Shown here: piece after piece, positions 35,901-45,000 of the stretch | How positions within the stretch are numbered: the stretch's first letter is position 1 | Layout: every line of letters starts with the position of its first letter | Assembly: GCA_008828725.1 (NCBI GenBank) | Contig: MEHQ01001746.1 | Location: 203,024-267,023 of the forward strand | Source of the DNA: Saccharina japonica | Taxonomy: Eukaryota; Sar; Phaeophyceae; Laminariales; Laminariaceae | Reading direction: 5' to 3' | Length of the DNA stretch: 64,000 nucleotides | Position numbers and translations under genes: made by a program | Notes under the pieces: model-generated | What the model saw: only the letters and a program-made list of their open reading frames with translations | Told to the model about the DNA's origin: nothing | Databases searched by the model: none

Positions 35901-38003
35901 GATTTGTTATATATAATGACATCTCGTGAGCTTGGTCATCTGTCCCCTATAGCTCAAGCCTTGCAAACATGTGCAGATGAGCTACCGCCTGTAGCTCAAG
36001 CCTCCAAAACAAGTGCAGATGAGCTACCGCCTATAATAGCTCAAGCCTCTAAAACATGTGCAGATGAGCTACCGATTATAGCTCAAGCTTTGAAAACATG
36101 CGCAGATGAGCTACCGATAATAGCTCAAGCTTTGAAAACATGCGCAGATGAGCTACCGATTATAGCTCAAGCCTTCGAAACATGTGCAGATGAGCTACCA
36201 ATTATAGCTCAAGCTTTGAAAACATGCGTAGCTCATGTAGCTCCTATAGCTCATTTTGGGCCAAATGAGCTAGCTCAGGCAGATCATATAGCTCACTCCG
36301 GACATATGTGTGCAGATGAGCTACCGATTATAGCTCAAGCTTTGAAAACATGTGCAGATGAGCTATCGCCTATAGCTCAAGCGAAGGAAAACATGTGTAG
36401 CTCATGTAGCTCACGTAGCTCACCGGTGAGCTAGCTCTTTAAAGAGCTAGCTCGAGCTACGGTGAGCTGATCTGTCCGGGGTGTGGAACATACTGTTGTA
36501 CGAATCTATGATTCCATCGACGTTTTCAAGACCCGATTCGCGAGGGCAAGCCCGAAGAAGAATGCGTGGATTACGAGCACTCGCATATAGCATGAATATG
36601 GCACTGTTGCCCACGAGTACGAAGCGCAATCCATACACACAATGCCTCCATGAACACATATGATCTGATTCGTATACGAATAGTTGGTTCATGCCACTCT
36701 GAATACCCGGTATCGATCGTGTTGTTTTCACCTGGAGCACTCGATGGCGCATGCGCAGGAGCTTGATCGCCTGCCGCACCAAGCGCGAGTTGGACTCGCC
36801 CGTCGCCCCACCCGCTCCCCCGCCTAGATTGGTCGACAGCAACCCTTCCTCGCCCCCGTCGACCAAGCAGGAGTCAATCTGCGCCTGGATCTGGATAATC
36901 ATCCTCATGTGCTCCATGGACGACCTCATCGCTTCCACCTCTGTGTTCTATTACAATGTAACGATATGAATTTCAATCGTGTATGATAACAGCAGTGGGA
37001 ATGGGCGAGCAAACTTGTGTTAAGCTCCAACTCGAACGAACATCCAGCAAAGCATTCTGCCTGCTGCTCCTTCGAGATGAGCACAGACACGCGTACACAC
37101 GCACTGCTGTTGGTTGTACATAAAGCGCCAGAACGCAATCATAATATGATACGCGTACATATGTGTATGTACAATCAGTATGTATATCATGTACGAGTAT
37201 TTACTCGCACTGCCTATATAAACCCAGGTTAACCACAGATGCACACAACTCAACATCAACATCAGCCAACATGTCAACATCAACATCAGTCAACATGTCA
37301 ACATCAACATAAAAACATATGGAGTCTATTCATAGGTACATGCACGAAATTATGGTATCATACAGCAGTACCCTACGACGCATCGTACATAATCGTCTTT
37401 GTAGCCCATTCTCAGTTCTGGCCCGACTCCTCGGCTTGGATGTTCTCTGTCACATGTACTACTAGTACTACTGTGTACACGCACCTGCTGTACACCCCAA
37501 AGTTTTGCTGTGTCGCCCACCGCTGCAGCATGCGATATCCTAGCATGATGCCGATAGTACATACCAGGGTATGAAACAGCGCCACAGGATGGCAGGCTAC
37601 AGCAGCAGCACCACGATCCGGTACACGACTGAGACGGCCGGCGTTCACCGAGAGTTCAACCACACCTCATTGCACGTATTACACACACGTACGTACGTAC
37701 ACGGCTGTTCCCGTGTATTTACGAGAACGTACATACTCGTAGCCCAGGGCGTTCATAAGACACACGACACTCACAGGACGTTGGTCAACACCATGAGCCT
37801 GAAACCGGCTGCTTCATGCTATAATAACTCGACGCTTTGTTTTGGTTTGTGTTGCTGCTGCTGTCGCCGCTGCTGCTGCTGCTAATGCAGCAACTATGAT
37901 ACTGCTATCCCACCTGATCGGACACGATCCTCTCCAGCCTGGCCATCCGGCGAACAAGCCGTGCGTACTCATCGTCGATGAACTCCGCCCGCAAGAGAGT
38001 CCG
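26924..38003 (-). CDS. Unrecognised multi-exon gene (unit 1)
   Basis: Exons by splice signals and phase, 5' to 3': about 38003-37914, 36938-36732, 34132-33680, 32873-32739, 30546-30466, 29511-29389, about 29023-28392, 28267-28219, 27056-26924 (TGA 26926-26924). Landmarks: EFIDDEYARLVRRMARLERI and RSSMEHMRMIIQIQAQID (helical, coiled-coil-like), an Asp/Glu-rich stretch after AWEFEGYGDE, GRRRLIVEVDDIQLRYNS, KKDRVV joined to ALVAPENWAGKKGKHLKRVL, SAIILINPTDADKF, a VYNLRPMRVNYL segment, ending HILRIVMD. I do not recognise the family. Three oddities: the first exon's 5' limit is unclear (frame changes upstream), exon 34132-33680 has one in-frame TAG at 33814-33812, and the 29023-28392 exon carries frameshifting indels relative to unit 2. 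The true 5' end may lie nearer 38.7 kb. Extra exons in the 30547-32738 intron cannot be excluded. Confidence 0.6.
27062..27290. repeat. GGGGATAGSG minisatellite, intronic (unit 1)
   Basis: About 20 imperfect repeats of GGGGATAGGG, GGGGATCGGGG and GGGACAG words immediately upstream of the last exon of the minus-strand gene, so on the coding strand it is a C-rich tract before the 3' acceptor. An ambiguous base (N) sits just outside it at 27312. Partner 60386-60614. Confidence 0.8.
27789..28046 (+). pseudogene. LINE reverse-transcriptase C-terminal fragment (unit 1)
   Basis: The frame opens after TAG-TGA and reads ELYKEERDVFEEM, then DECDINKLGTLDSNEKTIAI and FICNIWEQRNERL before a stop. The pattern 'E-R-x-x-F...L...S-x-E-K...L-G...F-I-x-x-I-W-x-x-R' matches the region after the RT domain near the end of non-LTR retrotransposon ORF2. 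No RT motif (YADD type) lies upstream, so it is a 5'-truncated remnant. It is antisense inside the last intron of the minus-strand gene. The family call is from pattern memory. Confidence 0.5.
29223..29302. repeat. CCCAA/CCCTAA-type tract, intronic (unit 1)
   Basis: Mostly (AACCC)n with single CCTAACCC and CCAGCCC variants, located just upstream of a splice acceptor of the minus-strand gene's neighbouring intron. Partner 62590-62672 is 5 bp longer. Confidence 0.8.
29520..29745. repeat. GGT/GGC trinucleotide tract, intronic (unit 1)
   Basis: About 225 bp of imperfect GGT, GGC and GAT triplets. On the minus strand it is a CCA/CCG tract that runs directly into the acceptor (CATCAG) of the exon at 29511-29389. 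Partner 62891-63116. Confidence 0.85.
30092..30205. mobile_element. MITE M1 in unknown-gene intron (unit 1)
   Basis: 114 bp with well-kept termini: TATTACGGGGTGGGC at the left, GGCCCCTCGTAATA at the right. It shares the core ACTAACAATATTTGGTCC with other family members. Confidence 0.7.
30547..32738. other. Long intron of unknown gene with possible transposon remnants
   Basis: Two minus-strand frames have non-repetitive translations: 30892-30683 (contains SNLGNIVDLHWSPYEGYTHV) and 31579-31178 (contains FVPVDSIAKNAINGVNAFGT). Neither has splice signals in phase with the gene, and I recognise no domain. They may be decayed transposon genes or unlinked exons. A copy of repeat R1 lies at 31916-32061. 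Confidence 0.3.
31916..32061. repeat. Dispersed repeat R1, inverted and truncated
   Basis: On the minus strand this reads as R1 from its G run (32047-32061 as C on the plus strand) through CATAGACCCTCGCATCC and the ACCAACCAGGCAGACATTGC block. It ends in a second C/G run near 31916-31929, so both edges of this copy are homopolymers. It lies in an intron of the minus-strand unknown gene. Confidence 0.75.
32940..33172. repeat. Dispersed repeat R1, direct
   Basis: Starts in a G-rich run, then GTCATGCATGGCCG, the CATAGACCCTCGCATC block, a CCGGGGCGGGGCA variant, ACCAACCAGCAGGCATTGC and GAGTCGCATGGAGGGTGAGC. More diverged than the others. Intronic in the minus-strand unknown gene. Confidence 0.75.
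34817..35220. repeat. 42-bp tandem hairpin array, left
   Basis: Each unit contains GAGCTA-N7-TAGCTC, a perfect 6-bp stem with a 7-nt loop, followed by a spacer such as AAGCTTTGAAAACATG and TGCAGAT. Because 42 is a multiple of three, a long frame is open on the plus strand with the 14-residue repeat CADELPIIAQALKT. I treat this as a by-product of the repeat rather than a proven gene. Confidence 0.85.
35950..36400. repeat. 42-bp tandem hairpin array, right
   Basis: Nearly identical to the left array from AGCCTCTAAAACATG onward, with one or two extra diverged units at its left end. Its frame is also open over 176 codons. Confidence 0.85.
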
Positions 38004-39182
38004 CTTGTCTCGACTCCTCGCGCTTGTGTGACATCCCGCTGCCACACCTCGCACTGCTGCTGGGGGGACAGCGCCAAGTTTGGCGGATTGGCGAAGGTCG
38101 AGTAGGGAGATGAAAATCACGGCATGGGCTTAAGGCTTCGTGGAACGGCGAGCTGGGATGACACCGGAGACTGGCAGAGCTGGAGAGATAGACGAGGGAA
38201 GTGAGGCAAGCACCCACTACTACTACTACTCGTACTGCTACGGCAGCAAGCACGATCTGTAACCCGTAACCCTCGTACAAAAGCGTGCGTAATGCTGGGA
38301 ATCGAGCGGCTCGCGTAACGAATTTTCTTCGTGCACAAAGGAAAACATGTACTCAAGCACCGATACATATCCCTGCTCTCTGCCCACCCTTGTGCCCCCC
38401 TCGGCTGGGAAGACGAGGCCTGCCGGATAAGGCCACATGGACGCCGCGAGGAAGAGTGAAAAATCCGAATGCCAGCGATTGCTGAGGCAAGCTCTCCCCG
38501 GCGCATAGCACCAGCAGCAACGCCTTTATCCTCCAGAAGTGCCGCCCGAGAGGTTTCCTAGTGCGCTCGCCACATTGCTCTCGTCCTTCTCCTCCTGCTC
38601 GCCCGTTGGTGCTGAACATGGCTCAGGCCCAGGCCCCAACTCCTCGACGGGAGTTGTGTTGCTGCAGTGCTCGCGGCGCGGCGCAAACACGCAAGACACG
38701 CATATATCCCGTACCCCCGAACCCCTTTTATGCGCATGTTTCATGTGTTTGTCCAATAATTGCGCCGCTTACCCTCGCTTCTGCCAAGTCCATGCAGACA
38801 GCAGGCCTCACAGACTTGCAGACAGCAGGACAGCAGAGATACGGCAGTGACTTTTCGAGCGTTGTCGTTAGTTGACTGTCCCTGCGCATACCTGGCGCTA
38901 CCGCCCTCTGGGACACACTGGGCTGGAAGTGCGCATCACAGCAGTGCGAACTGCCCTTATCTGCCTCGTGCTCTCTACGTACAACTCTACGTAATGTCGG
39001 GAGGCCTGCAGCTCACGTTCCTCGACCCCAAGACTGTCACGGTGCGTTCGCTCTTGATGATTCGCTGATTGGTGACGTGGATGCAAGGATGCAAGGATAC
39101 TTTATGATGAACCTTTATGCCTACGCATATCTTGCAGCGGCTGGTGGCAGTGCAGCAGCAGTAGATAACACGTATATCGGTC
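38004..39182. other. End of unit 1, gene content unresolved
   Basis: The minus strand carries several overlapping open frames between 38120 and 38760, one including SAPTGEQEEKDESNVASAL and another with a hydrophobic stretch KALLLVLCAG. Any could hold the 5' exons of the unknown gene, but splice sites do not decide between them. On the plus strand 38994-39041 is a possible short first exon (separate entry). Confidence 0.35.
38994..39041 (+). CDS. Possible first exon of an unidentified plus-strand gene
   Basis: ATG opens MSGGLQLTFLDPKTVT and runs to ACG|GTGCGT, a plausible donor in phase 0. Reading through the donor meets a stop eight codons later. No second exon was found before or after the unit 2 junction at 39183. 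If the duplication is tandem, its downstream exons would have been displaced beyond the end of unit 2. Sixteen codons is too little to be sure. Confidence 0.2.
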
Positions 39183-39533
39183 GCCCCGATGGTCTAGAGG
39201 TAACCTCGAACGCTTCTGAACGTTGATGTCTGGAGTTCGAATCTCACGTGGGTCGGACTTTTGAGTTTATTTGCAAAAATAAATAAAAAACGGAATCAAC
39301 TGCTGAGAGCGCCAATTAATAGTAGCGTGGGTAGGCACAATTCGATGCGAGTCGACGAGGGAAGGAAAGGCTGAAGTCTTCTCGCGATAAAAATGCAAGG
39401 CAAGAACCGTAGTGGGGGAGGAGGGAGAGGAGCCTACTTTGTGACCCCGGATCTGAGTTACGACTAGGGAGGAGAGAGAAAGGAAGGGCGAAGATAATAA
39501 ATGGGATGGACAAAAAAAAAAGAAAAAAAAAGA
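39183..39533 (+). mobile_element. tRNA-Gln-derived SINE at the unit 1/unit 2 junction
   Basis: Same head and body as the element at 6891, beginning exactly at the junction. Its A-rich tail is interrupted by G. The sequence just after the tail (39534-39745) differs from its partner by many small indels, whereas identity is high further on. Confidence 0.65.
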
Positions 39534-42096
39534 AACAGGCAGCGGGGCTGAAAAAAGAAGAAAACGACACCACAACACGTAGGAAGGTCAAATGGAAAAA
39601 AACCGATCGCTGTTGATCACAGGAGGACGAAATGAGCGAAACCAATTTTTCCCGTTTTTTGTTGCCTTTTTTAACTGGTTTAGAGACCCTCCTTTCTTTT
39701 TTCGCTGGAACCATGGTGGGGGGGGGGGGGGGGTATTAAAAAAAACTTGACTTATTGTTTTCTGGGATCACAACGGTCCGGTTTCTTCCCTCCAATATAG
39801 TTGGGGGGGTATCTGGGATTCAGATCCGCGCATACACTCGCACAGAGTGCAAACACGTTTTTTTTTTGATCGAAAAGAAAAAGAAGTGTCTCATTTTTTT
39901 TTCTCGCCTTTCTTTTGCGAAAAAAATCCGGGCAACATTTTACGCGCAACGACATCATTAATAACCTACGAGGTACGAGTACGCGAATACGTAGGGATGT
40001 AGGGATTTTGCGCGCCCCAAAACTGGTGTCGCGCAAAAAAAAAACGCAATTCCGACCCAAATACATGCATGCTGCGCAACAGCACTGCTGGCGTAACAAC
40101 AACCCTCTGGCAACTGCGCGGTACCGGTATAGTCTACACTCGAATCTCGAATCCTCCCAATCCCTATTATATACGAAGAAGACTAATAATCCAACAGGGG
40201 CCATCCAACAGCCACAAGTAGCCAAGTACGAGATTGATTTCGAGATTTTGGGCCATAACGCCAGAACATACATATCATACCAGATGGAAGATGGATGACG
40301 AAACTTTAACTTTTATTTGATGAAGCGCATGAGAACATGAGAACGGGGAAAAAGCAAACGAGAAATGAAAAGGCCAACCATAATGTGTGATGAATGATGA
40401 ACCCCGCAGTAAACGCTATACAATAAAAATAGAAAGGAAGAAAAAAACATTGGAATTCAAAAACCACGACCACGTCGCCATATCTGGCGCGTGGCTGCCT
40501 TACAGCTCACAGCGCCCGGCTTGCCTACGTGCCCGTATATCTAGCGACCACACGCAGCGAAGCAGAACAACAGGCAGGGTGTAAATGTGTAAATCACGTC
40601 CTTCCAGCTCATTTGCCCGCACCGTCCCCCACCAACGATTTTTTACGAAGATCGGTACCTATGGGCTGCGAAGAAAGATATTTTTTGTTCCCGGGGATAT
40701 AATGGATTGCATCCCTTTCAAAACATGCCTCATTACCACAAACATCTTGTTCTCGGCTCGCTCGAGCGCACGCGCCGAGAGCACAAGCTTAAACACCCGG
40801 CGGAGAACAAGTTTACTGACGGAAAGGCTTGGGCATATCACACCACCACAGGGCTTATACTTCATTGCATCGCCACCGAGTGAGCCTTTACCTGTGTTGC
40901 TCTAGTCGCGGAAATCTGCCTCCCCTTGTTCTGTTCTGTAAGTGCTATGTTATGTACTGGTATCATTTTATAGCAGGTGAAAACTCAGAAACTCAACTTC
41001 CCGAATTGAAGCCAGGTACAACCGATTGCAACAACCTCGTGCTGCGTCACAAGCAGCCCCCCGGATAGCTGGAATAGTTCGATAGCATGAGCATGCTGCG
41101 CTACTGTCTCCAGGCAGCGCTAGCAGTCAGCCGTGACCGTCCCGGCTAACCCAAAAATATCGCGCTTTTTCTCTATTTTTTCCCACAGGCCACGCAAGAG
41201 ACCTTCAATCACTCCCATCACTTTTCCGCGCGAAAAAAGAGCTGCTGATCTGTCTGTGTCTGACTGCACGCGACGAACATTGAGCAAGCACGCTCCAATT
41301 TACAGGACGCCCTCTTCCCCCTACGCCCGCTGAATCCGAGACCAGACCTCCCGAAGACCTCGTAGGGGAAGAAACACATGAGCTCAGCGGCAGCCGCTGT
41401 CCTTGCAGGGGCCTCCACGGCCGCCAGCGGTATCGCTAGGCGCGCCCGCGTTCATAGCCTCGATGGCATGACCAGAAGCTTCCGGGTAGTGTCTCCCTCC
41501 GGGCCAGCTGCCTCAGGCACTACTCGTGGCAGATCGCGATCCCTCACGTCCGAAGGGTTGAGCGCCTGCTACACCTCCAACGCGGCAAAATGCGTGACCG
41601 CACGAGGAAGGGATGCGCTGGAGGGTGGCTTTGGAGGTGGCCGCGGCGGCGCGGGCGGCGCCGGCGCTAACGCAGGCGAGGGCGGGCAATTTTTGGCGGG
41701 AGGTGGGGGCGCGGCCGCCGCGGCGGCAGCACTTGCAGTGTTCGCGGCGACGCCCGACTCCGGAGAGAACGAGTGGGGGCACGATAAGACGGCCGGTGCC
41801 GGTGCCGGTGGCGGATCGGGTGGACTTCTGGGTGGAAGGTCGGGCGGTACTGCCTGGTGCCACGCTCAGCACCCCCCCCCCCCCCCGCCAGCACACGGTC
41901 ACAACAGCAGCAGCAGCAGCAGCGGCGGCGACAGTTGTCTCCTCCCAGCCACGACCACCGGGCTCTCAGGGCTGCCGTAGCAAGTGGCGCTCTCGGCGCC
42001 GCCGACCCCAGCAGCAGCAGCGGCAGCAGCCACAGGTGCCGTCCTTCTGAGGCAGATGACTTTAGGGCGCAGAAGGACTTGGAGAGCTTCCGAGCC

Positions 42097-45000
42097 ATGA
42101 AGCTGGACGGTGGCTCCACCTCTACGATGTCAGCGGCGACTACGCCCGTTGCGGTAGCAGGGAGTCAGCAGCAGCAGCAGAAGCAACAGCCGGAGGCGCC
42201 GGCGCGGATTACGGACGTTTACAATTTCGACAACAACGGGCAGCCGGTGGGGCGAGGAAACCGGAGCACCGTGTCGACGGCCACGCACCGCCTGACGGGG
42301 CAGCCGGTCGCGGTGAAAAGGATGCTGCGCTCGGAGACTAGCCGCTCACAGGTGAGGAAGAGGGGGAAGGGAGGGAGGGGGGGGAAGGGGGCAGCTCGAA
42401 GGGGGGGAACAACAGACGAGAGAACAAAGACTTGCTTGTAGCACGCATTTTTTGTGATGATTTTCAGGACTGTACGTATGTCAACTCTATTTCTGGTACG
42501 ATATGGAGAACAATCAGAATTGGCACTTTCATGGTTTTTCGAGAATACTTTTTTTTTGTATATAAAAAACGAGTATTTTTTTTCGTTTTCTTTTCTTTTT
42601 CCTGCTGGTGCCACTGCTGGTTCACTGGTTGCAGCACATGTCACAAACGGCAGGCGACGTACGACTCGTTTAAGACTCGGCGGCCCATTACGTGGGCCAC
42701 GAGCCATGAGGTATATGCCGCGATGGTGTGCCGTGTTGGCCGAGGCAGCAGGCAGACCTCCCCGCAAAACGCTGCGGTTGACCAGTCAAAGTGGACTGCT
42801 GTGGACTCTGGACGGATTGCCAAGGGCTGATGGGCTGATGACTTGTACCTTCAACATGAACCGATTGCGAAGAGCCTACGTACCACCACTACACCAACCT
42901 GTCAAAGAACGACAAGAATAGATGGGAAAACGTGTCAAGGCTGTATGGCCGAGTGTGGACTTTAAACCCTACCCTACCAGCCTACCAGTACCCAGAAGTA
43001 CCTGGTAGTCTGGTATTAAGTACGAATTAATAGTTTGGTGAGTACTGCTGTAATACCATTAATAAGGCAAATTGCTGTCTGAACCGGCCCTCGAGGGGTG
43101 TAAGGCGTAAGGCGAAAGTGCTGTTTACTTACATCTTGCGTGGTTTCTGGTGTACATATACCCGGGGGTACCTGGTACGCGGTACCTGGTAACTGGTGTA
43201 ACCTCTTTACACTTTTTTCTCGCATTGTACGTTTACACAGATACCCGTCTACGAGTATCACTCTTCTCTGGCACCATTCCCATGATATCCCAACTCTAGA
43301 TCCTATATAGACGTACTCGTAGCCACCTTGTCTCGTGCTGTCCTCCATATCTCGTTGGTTGTTGGTCGTTCGTTGTGGCTGGTGCAGTTGGTTGAGGGTG
43401 CGGCGATTAATCGATAAATTCCCACTTTGGACGCGTATTTCAACCTGCGACTTCAATATACAGCAGCAGCAGGACGCATTTGTGCCCTCGTCATGTCATA
43501 GGCTGCTGTCAGTCTGTCACGGTCGTGCGCGATGGGGTGTGGTGTCGTTTTGTACAGCGGTGTCTTGTATATGTACGTTGGAACCCGCTCGTTGAAAGTG
43601 AATCACAGCCCGAAGCCGGCGTCGTTGGCGGTTGGCGCAAGCATGAGCTTGAGAAGCATCAGCTTTTTGCAATTGCTCCGCTTTTCACATATTTTCCCCA
43701 CGTGCAGTTGCCCAGGCAGAGTTGCGCAGGCACATGCATGATGGGTGACACTTAAGGGGAAATAACCATACAGCAGTATAGGCATGACATCAGGCATGGC
43801 GATTCTGCGCAGACTTTTGTTGTCGCCGGAATTCCACGAATACTGCCCGCTTTCATGTTGATACCGGTACATATGGTACAACTACCGGTACAGGGTACGA
43901 GCTACGAAAAGCTGCTGCTGTACTCACTCGTGCTCGTATTAATATATAGAACACTCAGTATCATCGCAGAATAGGGTTTCGGCGATTCTGAATTTTTCGA
44001 TGCGACGCACAGGTGTAGCAGGTGTGGTCGTCATTACGTAAGATACATCGGACTCGTGTTGTACTCACCGCCGATGCACCCACTTGGCACTCTTGAATCG
44101 TCGGCGGGCAGACATGATACATACGATACATATATATGAACATACACACATAGAATCGTGTGGTTATTGTGGTTTTATGGGGTAAATAAAATAGCAGCAC
44201 ACCGCAGCCAAAATTTTGTCTGCGACGAGACGACAGCAGTTCCGAGACATTTGCATCTCTATATAAAGCCAAGCCAAGCCAATAGTAGGAACGATCGGCT
44301 GGTGTCATTGCCACATGACAGGTACATACATATCAGAACCGGAACACGTCGTTTAGCCTAACTTCGTTGCTTCTCCGACGCGGCATGACCTCGCTCCTGA
44401 CATTGGCGTCCGAAAAGTAAAGGCTGACTTTGGCCGCTTGTGGGCGAGACTGTGAACAAACATGGCATATTCTTTAGGAAACCCCCATGACTCGGTTGTC
44501 AGCATTAATTCAGGGGACATTCCGTAAACTGAAACACGCCTCGGCACTATTATTAATAATAATTAATACAAGAGTTGCCTTCTCCGACCCGCGGCCTTGA
44601 ATACTACCGGTATGCTGCTCTCGCCACCCAGCTAAATACGGCTTGTGTGGCTCTCGAATCTCCCCAGTTTTTTGTTATTGGGTACTCTCGCGTCTTTTTA
44701 TGGACTGGCGGGAGGGCGTGTGCGGATCGCAGACCCCAAGTGAGATCAGACCAGATTCCGTGCGATACAATAAATTCTCCCCTATAAAGTGATGACGTAT
44801 TTATACCTCCACTTCCGTCCATGCTTTCATTGGGACCCTCCCCGCTCGGTACCGTCAAAGTACGGTACATGGGCGGGCCCGGTCAACATGGCGCTGGCGG
44901 CCAGGCCAGGCCGCCTGTGGCCCTGTGGCCCGAGCAATATGTCAACATGCACTGCAATCGTACCTGGTATTTGCTGCTGTACTACGTTCTAATGAGGGCC

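Larger units (their letters stand above)
34782..36486. mobile_element. 1705-bp TIR element with hairpin-repeat arrays
   Basis: Termini are CCACACCCCGGACAG and its inverted copy CTGTCCGGGGTGTGG. AACATA flanks both sides (34776-34781 and 36487-36492) as a 6-bp target duplication. Inside are two long near-identical direct repeats (about 34800-35314 and 35930-36486), each an array of 42-bp units ending in an AGCTC-rich palindromic block with another copy of the terminal sequence at 35300-35314. A unique AT-rich spacer (35315-35800) separates them. No transposase was found, so it is probably non-autonomous. It sits in an intron of the minus-strand unknown gene. Confidence 0.8.
6891..39182. repeat. 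Tandem duplication unit 1 (about 32.3 kb)
   Basis: Sequence from 6891 is repeated almost identically from 39183. The match continues to the window end (30628 corresponds to 64000). Unit 1 therefore spans 6891-39182 if the two units abut directly. 30629-39182 has no partner inside the window, because unit 2 is cut off by the window end. Most differences are homopolymer-length changes, single substitutions and a few clustered blocks, noted separately. Confidence 0.85.
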
